Below are positions 17,418 through 28,042 of a DNA stretch of 64,000 nt, one piece after another. The notes under the pieces are model-generated. The model was not told where the DNA came from, did no database searches, and saw only the letters and a list, made by a program, of their open reading frames with translations. The stretch is from Mycolicibacterium tusciae (GTDB taxonomy: Bacteria > Actinomycetota > Actinomycetes > Mycobacteriales > Mycobacteriaceae), in NCBI RefSeq assembly GCF_002086795.1, contig NZ_MVIM01000002.1:372001-436000 (forward strand). Direction: 5' to 3'. Position 1 is the stretch's first letter; every line of letters starts with the position of its first letter. A program made the translations under genes and the position numbers.

Positions 17418-18665
17418 GTGTTTGGTTCATCGCCGATCCGCCATCTATCGCCCAGCGAGGAGTTCTTCGCCCAAGCCGAGAACTTCATCGGTATCACCCT
17501 GACTCTGCGCGGACCGGTCGACGTGGGCGCGATGTCGGAGGCGTTCGAGACGCTGTGTCAGGTGTACCCGGCCCTTGCCGGTCACCTCGAACGAGACGCC
17601 GACGGCAGACACCAAATCATGGTCGACGACTACGAGCATCCGGGGATGTGGCTCGAGAAGATCGACGACACGGCTGCCCGGCGGCTGCCGGCCCAGTCCC
17701 GGGCGCTGGTCGAGCTGCGGCTGCGTCAAGGCGACGAGCGCTCCGAACTCACCCTCTACACCCACCACGCGCTGGCCGACGCACACCACCAGTTCGCTCT
17801 GTTGGAGAAGTTGTTCGGCTGGTATACCGACATCGTCACCGGCGCCGGTGTCCCGCCGGTCAAGGCCGAACCCATTCCGGAGTCGTTGGAGGCGGTACTC
17901 TCCGAGCGCGGTATCGGCAAGCTTGCGCGATTCGGTCTGGAGCGCTATCTGCCTGCGATGTTCGCCTACGAGCTACCCGCGTCCAAGCGGAACGCGGGAC
18001 GCATCGACCCCCGGCCGGTTCTCGTACCGTCGGCCAGCTGCCGGCTCTCCCGTCCGGAAACCCAGAGCCTGCTCGACATCTGTGCCGCCCACCGGATCAG
18101 TCTCAATTCTCTGGTCGCCGGGGCGATCCTGTTGGCCGAGTGGACCATCCGGGATGCCCCGCACCTGCCCATCCCGTACATGTACCCGGTCGATCTGCGT
18201 TTCTTTCTGACCCCGCCGGTCGGTCCCACCCAGGCCACCAATCCCGTGGGAATGGCGATGTACCTGGCCGAGATTCACCCGAACACCGACATCATGGAGC
18301 TGGCGCGTGACATCGTCGACGCGTTCCGCACCGACCTGGCCGACGGCGTGATTCAACAGTCGTTCCTACACTTCGGCCTGCAATACCAGGGGAATCCGCC
18401 GGGGCTGCCCGACGTCGTGATGACCACCGACGGCGGAGAATTGCCACCGGTACGCACCCCGCCCGGGCTGACGGTCGAGGAGTATGACGTCGAAGTGTTG
18501 TTCGCGTCGACGTCGGCGGGCGTCGACATGTATTCCGCCGCAACGTATGACGGTCGGTTGGTGATCACCTATCACAGCCACGGACCGGAACCCGATTCCT
18601 ACGTGCGCGAAATTCACGAACTCCTGGCTGCGATCCCGTCGCGGTACGCATGGGCGACGGAATAG
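17418..18665 (+). CDS. papA5: Polyketide-associated acyltransferase PapA5
   Basis: 415 residues (M. tuberculosis PapA5 has about 422). In DIM synthesis PapA5 transfers mycocerosic acids from Mas onto the hydroxyls of the phthiocerol diol. The catalytic HHxxxD motif is His116-His117-Ala-Leu-Ala-Asp121. Family signatures such as PIPYMYPVDLRFFLTPP, ATNPVGMAMYLAEI, GVIQQS and a C-terminal PSRYAWATE match. I chose GTG at 17418, just after a GAGAGGAAGG ribosome binding site; the frame is open far upstream only because it runs through drrC out of frame. It is the last gene of the fadD26-papA5 operon and converges on the WS/DGAT gene 10 bases away. Confidence 0.9.
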   Translation: MFGSSPIRHLSPSEEFFAQAENFIGITLTLRGPVDVGAMSEAFETLCQVYPALAGHLERDADGRHQIMVDDYEHPGMWLEKIDDTAARRLPAQSRALVELRLRQGDERSELTLYTHHALADAHHQFALLEKLFGWYTDIVTGAGVPPVKAEPIPESLEAVLSERGIGKLARFGLERYLPAMFAYELPASKRNAGRIDPRPVLVPSASCRLSRPETQSLLDICAAHRISLNSLVAGAILLAEWTIRDAPHLPIPYMYPVDLRFFLTPPVGPTQATNPVGMAMYLAEIHPNTDIMELARDIVDAFRTDLADGVIQQSFLHFGLQYQGNPPGLPDVVMTTDGGELPPVRTPPGLTVEEYDVEVLFASTSAGVDMYSAATYDGRLVITYHSHGPEPDSYVREIHELLAAIPSRYAWATE

Positions 18666-18675
18666 CAGAACGAGC

Positions 18676-20052
18676 TCAGCCCACCTCGGCGAGTAGTTCC
18701 TTCAAGCCGATGGCGAAGCCGTCGGCCAGTTCCGACAGGTCGGGCAGCAGCGCCGGGCACGAGATCAGGCTGACGTGGAGTTTCCCGTTCACCGACCACA
18801 TCGTGATGTTGAGTCCCGAACCGTGCATGACTGGACCGAACGGGTAGACCGCAAGTACCTCGGCACCCAGGAAGTAATCCGTCTGTGGTCCCGGCACATT
18901 GGACACCACCAGGTTGTACATCGGGCGGAACTGGGTCAGCCGCGCGTACACCCGCTTCGCGATGCCGAGGACGATGGGGCCGAGCAGCTGGCAGAAGTCT
19001 TGCAGCAGAGTGGCATCGATCGCCGAAGCGTGTTCCTTGGCATGGGCGGTCACTGCTGCGAGGGCCCTCAGCCGCGCCACGGGGTCCGCGATCTGTGTCT
19101 GAAGTCGGGCGAACATGCCCGACACCTGGTTTCGCCCCTGGCCCAGTGCAGGTTCGTGCACCGACACCGGCACCAACGCGACCAGGGAGGGCTCCGGCAA
19201 CTCGCCGCGGTCGAGCAAAAACTGGCGTATCACCCCGCTGGCGAGCGTCATCGCCACGTCGTTGACGCTGACCCCGAAGTGGTTCTTGACCCGCTTGACG
19301 TCGTCGAGGTCCAGCCGTGCGAAGGCGACATTGCGCTGCGCGGTGAGCCGGCCGTTGAGCCGGGTGCGCGGGGCGGTGAACGGTGCGGCCATCGCGCTGC
19401 CGCGCGCCGCGCGACGAATGGAGTCGACCGCCGCTCTGATGGCCGCGGGCAGCACGGTGACGACAAGGTGCAGTGGTCGGCTCGCGAACCGGGTCAGCCC
19501 GCCGACGGCCAACTGCAGGCGCGTGGGGGCCGCCGCCGCCGCGACCGGTTCCGGCGGCGGCGAATCGGGTTCGGCGCTACACAACTGCGAAAGCAACTTG
19601 GCGTAGGTCACCCCGTCGGCCGCCGAGTGGTGCACCTTGAACAGGACGGCCAGCCGTCCGCCGACGACGCCCTCGATGATCCACAGCTCCCACAGCGGTC
19701 GGCGACGATCGAGAGGCAGACCCGCCAGACGCCCGGCCAGCTCGCTGAGTTGGGCCCAGCCGCCGGGTGCGCCAAGGGTGATTCGATGCACGTGGCGGTC
19801 GATGTCGAAGTCGGCGTCCTCCACCCAGACGGGATGATCGACGTTGCCGAATCGTTCGGACGGCTTCTCCCGCAACGCCGGTATCGCGCGCACCCGCGCC
19901 GCCAACGCGTCACGGAAACGCTCGTAGGCATAACCACCCGGAATGCTCGCCGGATCGAGTTCCAGCACCGAAAACACTTGTAAGGGCTGCGTTGCGGTTT
20001 CGAGGTAGAGCATGCTGGCGTCGAGTCCGCTCAGCTGCTGCCATGTCCGCAC
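18676..20052 (-). CDS. WS/DGAT-family O-acyltransferase
   Basis: 458 residues of the mycobacterial wax-ester synthase/diacylglycerol acyltransferase family, which esterifies alcohols or diacylglycerol with acyl-CoA. The catalytic HHxxxDG motif is His141-His142-Ser-Ala-Ala-Asp146-Gly147 (KVHHSAADG), preceded by PLWELWIIEG, and the C-terminal half holds the NVPGP motif. It lies between papA5 and the SDR/mas pair, on the strand opposite to papA5. I do not remember such a gene at this position in the M. tuberculosis DIM locus. It could acylate a hydroxyl of the locus product, or it could make storage lipid and simply be a neighbour. ATG start at 20052. Confidence 0.9.
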   Translation of the reverse strand: MRTWQQLSGLDASMLYLETATQPLQVFSVLELDPASIPGGYAYERFRDALAARVRAIPALREKPSERFGNVDHPVWVEDADFDIDRHVHRITLGAPGGWAQLSELAGRLAGLPLDRRRPLWELWIIEGVVGGRLAVLFKVHHSAADGVTYAKLLSQLCSAEPDSPPPEPVAAAAAPTRLQLAVGGLTRFASRPLHLVVTVLPAAIRAAVDSIRRAARGSAMAAPFTAPRTRLNGRLTAQRNVAFARLDLDDVKRVKNHFGVSVNDVAMTLASGVIRQFLLDRGELPEPSLVALVPVSVHEPALGQGRNQVSGMFARLQTQIADPVARLRALAAVTAHAKEHASAIDATLLQDFCQLLGPIVLGIAKRVYARLTQFRPMYNLVVSNVPGPQTDYFLGAEVLAVYPFGPVMHGSGLNITMWSVNGKLHVSLISCPALLPDLSELADGFAIGLKELLAEVG

Positions 20053-20165
20053 TCCATGACACTACGTCCCCGCCGGTCCCCGGCTCCCATCTACGATTAC
20101 GGCCGGATGACCAGCGCCGTGTGAATCCCTTGCCGGTCGGCATATCATCCCGATCGGAGTTGGCG

Positions 20166-20951
20166 ATGGTCGCGTTGATCACCGGGGCGTCGACCGGGAT
20201 CGGCGCAGAGTTCGCCCGCCAGTTCGCCGCCCGGGGCCATGACCTCGTCGTGATTGCTCGCAGTGCGGACAAGCTGAACGAGATTGCCGCGCAACTGCGA
20301 GCGGCGCATGGCGTGCAGGTCACGGTACTGGCGATGGACCTGTCGCTCCCCGATGCTGCGGCGGAGCTGTGGCAACGGACGGATGGCCTGGGCCTCGAAA
20401 TCTCCGTGTTGGTCAACAACGCCGGTTTCGGTACCCACGGTGACGTCGCCGACGTCGATCCGCGGCGCCTCGAGGACGCGGTCGAGCTCAATTGCCGCAC
20501 GGTTGTCGGCACGACCGCCCGTTATCTGCCCCAGATGCGAGCAAGGGGTGCGGGAACGATCATCAACGTGGCGTCGATCGCGGCGTTTCAGCCGTTGCCC
20601 AAGATGGCGGTCTATGGTGCGTCCAAGGCCTTCGTGTTGTCCTTCACCGAGGCGCTCTGGGCCGAGGAGCGCAAACATGGGGTTCGCGTCCTGGCGGTGT
20701 GTCCCGGGCTGACGGATACTCCGTTCTTCGGTTTGGCGGGCGACGCCGCGGCCGCCGCCGCATCCGGCTCCGCGGCACGGGCGCTGACCCGCACCCCCGC
20801 GCAGGTCGTCGACAGCACCATGCGCGCGTTGCCGGGTCGCAAACGCAGCCTCGTCGACGGTGCCGCCAATGCGCTCGTGGCGCGCGTTGTCACCAGGGTG
20901 CTGCCGAGGCGACTGGCGATCGCGGTGTCCGCGCGGTTGGTCGGCGGCTGA
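20166..20951 (+). CDS. Short-chain dehydrogenase/reductase in the DIM-like locus
   Basis: 261-residue SDR. Cofactor motif TGASTGIG at 6-13, NNAG at 84-87, catalytic Ser137, Tyr150 and Lys154 (YGASK). The C-terminal part is Ala-rich with a basic, hydrophobic end that may touch the membrane. Start ATG at 20166 is placed directly before the Rossmann strand MVALITG; upstream in-frame codons lack similarity. It is divergent from the WS/DGAT gene and its stop abuts the stop of mas. By position it could reduce the ketone left by PpsE, a job done in DIM synthesis by a different protein family (Rv2951c). That role is inference. Confidence 0.82.
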   Translation: MVALITGASTGIGAEFARQFAARGHDLVVIARSADKLNEIAAQLRAAHGVQVTVLAMDLSLPDAAAELWQRTDGLGLEISVLVNNAGFGTHGDVADVDPRRLEDAVELNCRTVVGTTARYLPQMRARGAGTIINVASIAAFQPLPKMAVYGASKAFVLSFTEALWAEERKHGVRVLAVCPGLTDTPFFGLAGDAAAAAASGSAARALTRTPAQVVDSTMRALPGRKRSLVDGAANALVARVVTRVLPRRLAIAVSARLVGG

Positions 20952-23900
20952 CTACCCGGACCCGGCCGCCAGCGTCTCGGTCAGATGCCCGGCCAGCGCA
21001 CGCGGCGTGCTGTAGGTGACGATGGTCTTGGGCGTCACGCGGATACCCGTCTGCGTCTCGATGTGGGTGCGCAATTCGAGGGTGCCCAACGAATCCAGGC
21101 CGTGATCGGCGAACGAACGATCGGGGTCGACTGCGCGTCGCAGGATCAGCCCCGTCTCGTCGGTGACCAGTCGACGCAAGCGGTTGGGCCATTCATCATG
21201 GGCGAGTTCTGCGAGTTCGGCCAGTACGGTGGGGATCTCGGCGCCGTCACCGCCGTTGGTGTCGCGGAACGACTCGGCGAACGGGCTCCGTGCCGCCAGC
21301 GCGGTGAGCAAGGGCATGCCGGTCAACGGCAGGTAGCCGGTGTACCCACGATCGTGACGCAGCAGCGCCCGGAATGCGTAGCCGCCGTCTTCCGGACTGA
21401 TCATCGTCACGTCACCGCGTTGTGCCATACCGGTGCCACGACCGATGTCGGCCCAGGCGCCCCAGGCGATCGCGGTGGCCGGAATGCCTTGGCTGCGTTG
21501 CCATGACGTGAACGAGTCCAGCCAGCTGTTGGCCGCCGCATAAGCGCCCTGGCCGGGCGAGCCCAGCAGCGCGGCGGCCGAGGAGAAGTTGCAGAACCAG
21601 TCCAGCGGCTGCCCGGCGGTCGCCTGATGCAGATACCATGCGCCGCAGACCTTCGGTGCCCAGTCCCGTTCGACGAGTTCGTCGGTGATGTTGTCCAGGG
21701 TGGCGTCGTCGACCACCGCCGCGGCATGCAGGACACCGCGCAGTGGAAGTCCGGTTGCGGTCGCGGCGCTGACAAGTCGTCGCGCGGTGTCCGGGTCGGC
21801 GATGTTTCCGCACTCCACCACGACGTCTGCGCCGTTGCTGCGGAGCCGCGCAATTGTCTTCTGCGCCTGTGGGTTCGGTTGAGATCGAGAGGTCAGCACG
21901 ATTCGTCCACATCCGCCGGAGGCCATCACCGCCGCCAAGAACAGCCCCAAGCCGCCAGCCCCACCGGTGACCAGGTACGACCCGTCGCCGCGGAAGACCG
22001 GGGCCCGGTTCGGCGGCATCGCCACCCGGATGGATCCACTCCTCGGCACCGAGAGGACGAGTTTGCCCGTGTGCTCGGCGGCGCTGATCGCCCTGATCGC
22101 GGTGGCCGCCTCGGTCAGCGGATACACCGTGTGCTCGGGTATCGGCAGCACACCGTCGCCGACCAATTCGTAGACCTTGCGCAGCAGTGCCCCAATGAGT
22201 TTCGGCGCGCCGGTGGTCATCAGGGCCAGGTCGGCGTAGAAGAACGTCAGGTTCCGCCGGAACGGATAAAGGTCGAGGCGCGTGTGCTCGTAGACGTCCC
22301 GTTTGCCGATCTCGACGAAGCGACCGCCGAAGGCCAGCAACTCGAGTCCGGCGCGCTGTGCCGGTCCGGTCAACGAATTGAGCACCACGTCGACGCCGTA
22401 TCCATCGGTGTCGCGGCGGATCTCTTCGGCGAAATCGGTTGAGCGTGAATCGTATACGTGCTCGATCCCCATGTCCCGGAGCAACTGGCGCCGGCCCGCG
22501 CTGCCTGCCGTGGCGAAGATCTGGGCACCGGCCGTGCGGGCGATCGCCATCGCGGCCTGACCGACACCGCCGGTCGCGGAGTGGATGAGCACACGGTCGC
22601 CGGGCCCGATCCGGGCCAGGTCGTGCAGCCCGTACCAGGCCGTGCCGTATCCGGTGGACACCGCGGCGGCCTGCTCGGCGGTCAGGCCGGCAGGCAGCGC
22701 CGCGACCAGGCGTACGTCACAGGTGACGTATGTGCCCCAGCAGCCGCCTGCGCCGAACCCGCCGACCTCGTCGCCGACCCGATGCTCGGTGACCCCGGGG
22801 CCGACGGCGGTCACCACACCGGCGAAGTCCAGGCCGAGTTGCGGCTGCTTGCCGTCGATCGTCGGGTAGCGGCCGAATGCTGCCAGCACGTCGGCGAAAT
22901 TGATGCTGGAGGCGTTCACCGCGACCTCGACCTGTCCGGCCGCCGGGGCCGGCCGCGCGGCGGCGACCAACTCGAGCGTCTGCAGGTCGCCAGGGGTGCG
23001 TATCGGTAGCCGCATACCGTCCGATCCGGGGTCGACGAGGGCGCTCCGCCGTTCCTCGGGTCGCAACGGGCTTCGCCGCAGCCGCGCCGAGTACCAGGTG
23101 CCCGCGCGGCAAGCCGTTTCGTCCTCGTCCGAGCCGCTCAGCAACACCCGAGCCAACTCCTGGGCGGACGTCTGGGAGTCGACGTCGAGCTGCGTCGGAC
23201 GCAGCTGAGGTTGCTCGGCGCCGAGCGCACGGAGCAGCCCACGCACGCCTCCGTGGTGAAGGTTGACCCGATCCTCGGGCGTCACGGCCTGCGCGTTGCG
23301 GGTGACGACGTACAACCGCGGCGGCGCCGCGTCGGCGTCGGCCAGTCCACGCGCGACGCCGACGATGTGCGATACCAGTTCGCGGCCGCGCACCAGGCAC
23401 GCCTGCGCCGGCTCGCCGTCCGGCTCCGCCGTCACGATCACCACACCCGTCAGCCCGTATGGGGTGACGTCGTCGGCGCCCAACTGCGCCGTCCGGCACT
23501 GGGCGCCGGCGGCCACCAGCGCATCGCGCAAGTCTGTTGCGAGGGGATTGGCGGCCGCGGTGACCACGACCCACGAGCCGGGCGCGCCCGTCGGCGCACC
23601 AGGCAGCTCTCGCGGCTCCCACTCCACGGTCAGCAGTCGGTCGGCGAGTACCCGTTCGCGTTCGCCGGCCTTGCTCGCGCCACTGCCCATCCGGAGCGCG
23701 TTGACCTCGAGGACCACCTCCCCGGCGCCGTCCAGCACTTCCAGGTCCGCCTCGAGCGCCGTGGCATCGGCCTTGGTGACGGTGACCAGGCAGTAGCGGG
23801 CGTCGCGGCCCGGCCCGAAGCGCCGCAGTCGACCGACACTCAACGGCAACAACAGACCGCCCTGGCCGACGCGCCGGTCGCCGCCCAGGAGGTGCGCGGC

Positions 23901-26900
23901 CACGGATTGGAAGCAGGCGTCCAGCACCGCGGGGTGGATGCCGTAGCCGGACTGCTCAGCCCGGATACCGGCCGGTGCCTCGATCTCGGCCAACAGCGTG
24001 GCACCGTCGGCCGCGGTGTGCACGCTGGTCAGCCCGGTGAAGGCGGGACCGAACGCGATACCCCGCGCGGCCAGTGCCAGCCGGACCTCGTCGCCACTGC
24101 CGTTGAGTGGGTGCGCGGCCAGCAGCCCGCTCAGGTCGCGGCGGGCAGGCCGGCACCCGTCGGCGACCGCGTGCAGGCGGGCGGCGGCGCGCCTGACCCG
24201 CTCGCCGGCTCCTTCTCCCGAGTCGGTCTGCACGGCGAACGCCGCGACACCGGGCGCATCCAGCGACGCGACGGCGGCGACCTCGGTGCGAGCGTCGAGC
24301 AGCAGCAGGTCTTCGAACCGGATGTCGCGCACTTCCGAACCGTCGGGGAAGAGCAGTTCGGCGGCCGCAAGGGCCAATTCGCAGTGGGCGGCTCCCGGCA
24401 GCGCCGCGACGTCGTGCACCCGATGGTCGCTCAGCCACGGCAGCGCAGCAGTTCCGATATCGGTTTGCCAGGCGTGCCGTTCGGGTTCCTCCAACAGCCG
24501 AACGTGTGCGCCGAGCAGGGGATGGACTGCCACCAGGTGGCCTTGGCTCTTCTCGTCGGCGCGGGCGAGCAGGAGTTGGCGGTGAGACCACGTCGGCAAT
24601 GGCGCGTCAACCAGTCGACCGCCGGGGTACAGCACGGCGAAATCCACGGCGGCACCGGCGCAGTGCAGATCGGAGACGACGTCGAGCAAGCCGTGCGGTG
24701 ACGGTTGGTCGCGCCGCAGGCCGGCCAGCGCGGCTACCGGGGTGTCGATCCCCTGGGCGGTCTGTTCGACCGCGCGGGTCAGCAGGGGGTGCGGAGCCAA
24801 CTCTGCGAAGACCCGATGGCCGTCCTGCAACGCGGCCTGTACCGCCGCGGAGAAGCGGACCGTCTGACGCAGGTTGTCCACCCAGTAGTCCGGATCGCAC
24901 AACGGCATCGCCCGCTGATCGGGCCGGGTCGACGAGTAGAAGGGAATCGCCGGACTTGTCGGGGTGAGCTCCGCCAGCGCGGAAGCCAGGTCCGCCAGGA
25001 TCGGGTCCACCTGCGGTGAGTGGGACGCCACGTCGACGGCCACTTCGCGCGCCATCACCTCGCGCTGGTCCCAGGAGGCGACGAGGTCGCGGATGGTCTG
25101 GGTTTCGCCGCCGATCACGGTGGTCTGCCGGGACGCCACCACGGCCACGACGACGTCGTCGATGCCGCGGCTGGTCAGTTCGTCACGCACCGTCTGCTCG
25201 GGAAGCTCCACCGACGCCATCGCGCCGGACCCGGACAGGCGCGCCAACAGCGCGGAGCGTCGACAGATCACCCGCACGCCGTCCTGCAGTGACAGCGCCC
25301 CCGCGACGACGGCTGCGGCGACCTCGCCCATGGAGTGCCCGATCACCGCGCCCGGCCGCACGCCGTACGCCGCCACCGTGGTGGCCAGGGCCACCTGCAT
25401 CGCGAACAGCGTGGGCTGGACCCGATCGATGCCGGTCACCGTCTCGGGAGCCGACATGGCCTCGGTTACCGAGAACCCGGACTCCCGCGCGATCAGCGGC
25501 TCGATGCCGGCCACGGTCTCGGCGAACACCGGCTCGGTGTGCAGAAGGTCCGCGCCCATGCCTGCCCACTGCGACCCCTGCCCGGAGAACACCCATACCG
25601 GGCCGCGGTCATCCTGTCCGACCTGCGCCGGGTACTGCGTGTCGCCGGTGTCGGCGATGTCACGCAGGGCCGTGACCAGAGCCTTGACGTCGTCGGCGAT
25701 CACCGACGTGCGTACCGTTCGGTGACCGCGCCGGCGCGCCAGCGTGTATCCCACGTCCGCCAACGCAACCGGTTCCGGGCGCCCGTCCAGCCAGTCGGCG
25801 AGCCGCCCGCAGGTACGCCGCAGTTCGTCGGCGGAACTCGAGGACAGCGGGATCAGCAAGGGACGCTCGTCCGCGGGTGCGGACGGGTCCGCGGATCGGG
25901 GCTCGGGCGCCTGCTCGACGATGGCGTGCACGTTGGTGCCGGAGATCCCGTAGGACGACACCGCCACGCGCCGCGGTCCAGCGTGACCGCCGGGCCACGG
26001 CGTGGCGTGCCGCGGCACCACCAGCCCGGTCTCGATCTGCGCGAGCGCCTCGGGCAGGCGCTCGAAGTGCACCATCGGCGGGACGATGCCGTGTTGCATC
26101 TCGAGGATCGCCTTGATCAGACCCACCGTTCCCGCGGCGGACTCGGTGTGGCCGAAGTTGGACTTCGCCGAGCCGAGCAGGACGGTGCCGGTGCGGCCGT
26201 AGGTCCGGGCGAGGCCTTCGAACTCGATCGGGTCACCTACCGGGGTGCCGGTGCCGTGCGCTTCGACCGCGCCGACCGTGTCGGCGTCGACGCCGCCCGC
26301 GGCCAGCGCCGCGCGGCACGCCGCGACCTGCGCATCCGCCGATGGCGTCGCGATGTTCCTGGTCCGGCCGTCGGAATTGGCCGCCGTTCCGCGGATCACG
26401 GCGAGAATGCGGTCACCGTCGCGGAGCGCGTCCGGCAGCCGCTTGAGCAGCACCACCGCGCACCCCTCGGAGCGCACGAACCCGTCGGCCGACTCGTCGA
26501 ACGCCCGGCACCGCCCGGTCGGCGACATCATGCCCTGCCCGGAGGCCCACACCGTGGTCTCCGGCTGGAGGATCACCATGCAACCACCGGCCAGGGCGAG
26601 GTCGCTCTCTCCTCCGTCGAGGCTGCGACACGCCATGTGCACGGTCAACAGCCCCGAGGAGCATGCCGTGTCGACCGTCACCGCCGGGCCGTGCAGGTTC
26701 AGCGCATAGGCCACCCGACCCGAGGCCATCGCCGACGCCAAGCCCGTGTAGCCGTACTCGCCGGCCTCCAGGGTGATCCGCATGTAATCGTCGTGCGACA
26801 GACCGAGATAAACGCCCGTCATCGAGTCCGACAGCGAGGACGGCGCGATCCCGGCGTGCTCGATGGCCTCCCAGGAGGTCTCCAGCAGCAGCCGGTGTTG

Positions 26901-27182
26901 CGGATCGATCGCGGCCGCCTTCGCGTCGTCCAAGCCGAAGAACGGAGCGTCGAAACCCCCGACGTCGTCCAGGAACGCACCCCAACGGGACACCGACCGA
27001 CCCGGCACGCCACGCTCGGCATCGAAGTACTCGTCGGCGTCCCACCGGTCCGCCGGAACCTCGGTGACGAGATCGTCACCGCGAAGCAAGGCCTCCCACA
27101 TCTGCTCGGGTGACTCGATGCCGCCCGGTAGGCGGCAGGCCATTCCAATGACTGCGATCGGCGTGACCATGGGCTGAGCCAC
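20952..27182 (-). CDS. mas: Mycocerosic-acid-synthase-type iterative polyketide synthase (KS-AT-DH-ER-KR-ACP)
   Basis: 2076 residues with a complete reducing set: KS 7-425 (Cys174, His309, His345), AT 528-815 (Ser617 in [10 protein letters not shown] at 718-721, methylmalonyl type), DH about 885-1165 (His923, Asp1088 in [10 protein letters not shown]), ER about 1395-1710 (NADPH motif [10 protein letters not shown] at 1535-1544), KR about 1735-1920 (TGGAGGLG at 1739-1746, Tyr1881), ACP about 1995-2070 (Ser2031 in HGLDSLG). It should elongate fatty acyl chains with methylmalonyl-CoA to give multi-methyl-branched acids. Sequence and architecture follow M. tuberculosis Mas (2111 residues); the related Pks5 is an alternative, but its location beside papA5 in opposite orientation, as in Rv2939/Rv2940c, favours Mas. 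GTG at 27182 is chosen because AAGGA lies six bases upstream; ATG at 27170 is the alternative. Confidence 0.92.
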   Translation of the reverse strand: MAQPMVTPIAVIGMACRLPGGIESPEQMWEALLRGDDLVTEVPADRWDADEYFDAERGVPGRSVSRWGAFLDDVGGFDAPFFGLDDAKAAAIDPQHRLLLETSWEAIEHAGIAPSSLSDSMTGVYLGLSHDDYMRITLEAGEYGYTGLASAMASGRVAYALNLHGPAVTVDTACSSGLLTVHMACRSLDGGESDLALAGGCMVILQPETTVWASGQGMMSPTGRCRAFDESADGFVRSEGCAVVLLKRLPDALRDGDRILAVIRGTAANSDGRTRNIATPSADAQVAACRAALAAGGVDADTVGAVEAHGTGTPVGDPIEFEGLARTYGRTGTVLLGSAKSNFGHTESAAGTVGLIKAILEMQHGIVPPMVHFERLPEALAQIETGLVVPRHATPWPGGHAGPRRVAVSSYGISGTNVHAIVEQAPEPRSADPSAPADERPLLIPLSSSSADELRRTCGRLADWLDGRPEPVALADVGYTLARRRGHRTVRTSVIADDVKALVTALRDIADTGDTQYPAQVGQDDRGPVWVFSGQGSQWAGMGADLLHTEPVFAETVAGIEPLIARESGFSVTEAMSAPETVTGIDRVQPTLFAMQVALATTVAAYGVRPGAVIGHSMGEVAAAVVAGALSLQDGVRVICRRSALLARLSGSGAMASVELPEQTVRDELTSRGIDDVVVAVVASRQTTVIGGETQTIRDLVASWDQREVMAREVAVDVASHSPQVDPILADLASALAELTPTSPAIPFYSSTRPDQRAMPLCDPDYWVDNLRQTVRFSAAVQAALQDGHRVFAELAPHPLLTRAVEQTAQGIDTPVAALAGLRRDQPSPHGLLDVVSDLHCAGAAVDFAVLYPGGRLVDAPLPTWSHRQLLLARADEKSQGHLVAVHPLLGAHVRLLEEPERHAWQTDIGTAALPWLSDHRVHDVAALPGAAHCELALAAAELLFPDGSEVRDIRFEDLLLLDARTEVAAVASLDAPGVAAFAVQTDSGEGAGERVRRAAARLHAVADGCRPARRDLSGLLAAHPLNGSGDEVRLALAARGIAFGPAFTGLTSVHTAADGATLLAEIEAPAGIRAEQSGYGIHPAVLDACFQSVAAHLLGGDRRVGQGGLLLPLSVGRLRRFGPGRDARYCLVTVTKADATALEADLEVLDGAGEVVLEVNALRMGSGASKAGERERVLADRLLTVEWEPRELPGAPTGAPGSWVVVTAAANPLATDLRDALVAAGAQCRTAQLGADDVTPYGLTGVVIVTAEPDGEPAQACLVRGRELVSHIVGVARGLADADAAPPRLYVVTRNAQAVTPEDRVNLHHGGVRGLLRALGAEQPQLRPTQLDVDSQTSAQELARVLLSGSDEDETACRAGTWYSARLRRSPLRPEERRSALVDPGSDGMRLPIRTPGDLQTLELVAAARPAPAAGQVEVAVNASSINFADVLAAFGRYPTIDGKQPQLGLDFAGVVTAVGPGVTEHRVGDEVGGFGAGGCWGTYVTCDVRLVAALPAGLTAEQAAAVSTGYGTAWYGLHDLARIGPGDRVLIHSATGGVGQAAMAIARTAGAQIFATAGSAGRRQLLRDMGIEHVYDSRSTDFAEEIRRDTDGYGVDVVLNSLTGPAQRAGLELLAFGGRFVEIGKRDVYEHTRLDLYPFRRNLTFFYADLALMTTGAPKLIGALLRKVYELVGDGVLPIPEHTVYPLTEAATAIRAISAAEHTGKLVLSVPRSGSIRVAMPPNRAPVFRGDGSYLVTGGAGGLGLFLAAVMASGGCGRIVLTSRSQPNPQAQKTIARLRSNGADVVVECGNIADPDTARRLVSAATATGLPLRGVLHAAAVVDDATLDNITDELVERDWAPKVCGAWYLHQATAGQPLDWFCNFSSAAALLGSPGQGAYAAANSWLDSFTSWQRSQGIPATAIAWGAWADIGRGTGMAQRGDVTMISPEDGGYAFRALLRHDRGYTGYLPLTGMPLLTALAARSPFAESFRDTNGGDGAEIPTVLAELAELAHDEWPNRLRRLVTDETGLILRRAVDPDRSFADHGLDSLGTLELRTHIETQTGIRVTPKTIVTYSTPRALAGHLTETLAAGSG

Positions 27183-27306
27183 TGGGAATCCTTCATGTTC
27201 GGATGTGTCCCTGGGACCAGTCGCCAAGCTGGTCCAGCACAGCGACGGGCGTCGGCGGCAGCCGCCCCTGGGGCGCGCGAGGGTCGTCTCGCACGGTCTA
27301 GGGCAG

Positions 27307-27312
27307 AGCCTA
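27307..27312 (-). promoter_or_regulatory. Candidate -10 element of the mas promoter
   Basis: On the minus strand TAGGCT (27312-27307) fits the mycobacterial TANNNT -10 pattern, about 125 bases before the mas start. No good -35 is seen at 17 bases. It lies in the divergent gap between mas and the GNAT gene (27183-27419), the only place a mas promoter can be. Confidence 0.3.
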
Positions 27313-27419
27313 GCTGACGCTCGCGTAAAAACGTTTCCGGGTTTTTCCGACCGGCGTGAACGTATCCCCAGGTCCGGAATGCATACGCAGGGCAGACGTT
27401 GGACAGTTAGGTGATGGGT

Positions 27420-27911
27420 ATGTCGGCAGTCGAGGGACTCCGCTTCGTGGCGGTGAGCCAGCACGACGCGCTGGCCGCGCCGCTGCTGGCCGAGCTCGCC
27501 GTGGAGTACTCCGACCGGTACGGCAGCACCGAGCAGCGGGTCATGAAGTGGCTGCTCGAGGAGTACCCCGCCGACGACTTCGCGCCGCCGGACGGCGCGC
27601 TGCTGGTCGGGCTGCTCGACGGCATCCCCGTCACCGGCGGCGGGTTCAGGCGATTCGACGACACCAGAGCTGAACTCAAGCGCATGTGGACCGACAGCGG
27701 GCACCGGCAGCGGGGCTATGGCAAGGCGATGCTCGCCGAACTCGAGCGCGAGATCGCGGCCCGGGGCTACCGCAGCGTCTACCTCACGACCGGCGACCGT
27801 CAGCCCGAGGCCGAAGCGCTCTACCTGTCATCCGGATACGCCCGGCTCGCCGGGCCCCTGCCCGCCGCGAGCGAGGGCTATCCGATCGCCTTCGAGAAGA
27901 GGTTGCGATGA
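27420..27911 (+). CDS. GNAT-family N-acetyltransferase
   Basis: 163 residues. The acetyl-CoA binding loop is seen as [11 protein letters not shown] (Q/RxxGxG/A pattern), followed by the [28 protein letters not shown] segment typical of the C-terminal half of the GNAT fold. The acceptor is unknown. ATG at 27420 is preceded at five bases by AGGTGA; an overlapping GTG at 27411 and ATG at 27414 are possible. Divergent from mas; nothing in the sequence ties it to lipid synthesis. Confidence 0.85.
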   Translation: MSAVEGLRFVAVSQHDALAAPLLAELAVEYSDRYGSTEQRVMKWLLEEYPADDFAPPDGALLVGLLDGIPVTGGGFRRFDDTRAELKRMWTDSGHRQRGYGKAMLAELEREIAARGYRSVYLTTGDRQPEAEALYLSSGYARLAGPLPAASEGYPIAFEKRLR

Positions 27912-28042
27912 CCGGGCGCCTACACCTCGTTCCACGTGTCCAAAGCGATTGCCACACTTGACTTCGTCGTCCGGGCATACTCTGCGGGATCATCTCGGCC
28001 TATAGGCTGACCCAAGGTGCCGCGGCGACACCGGAGGTGGAG

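Noticed and set aside
2520..18665. Glycopeptidolipid, trehalose polyphleate or lipooligosaccharide locus
   Set aside because: No Mps NRPS, MmpL10/PE pair, or glycosyltransferases; the TesA, FadD26, PpsE, DrrABC, PapA5 and Mas set points to a DIM-type locus instead.
27183..27704. N-terminal extension of Mas by up to 174 residues
   Set aside because: The extension has no KS similarity, passes through the promoter region and overlaps the GNAT gene; AAGGA precedes the GTG at 27182.
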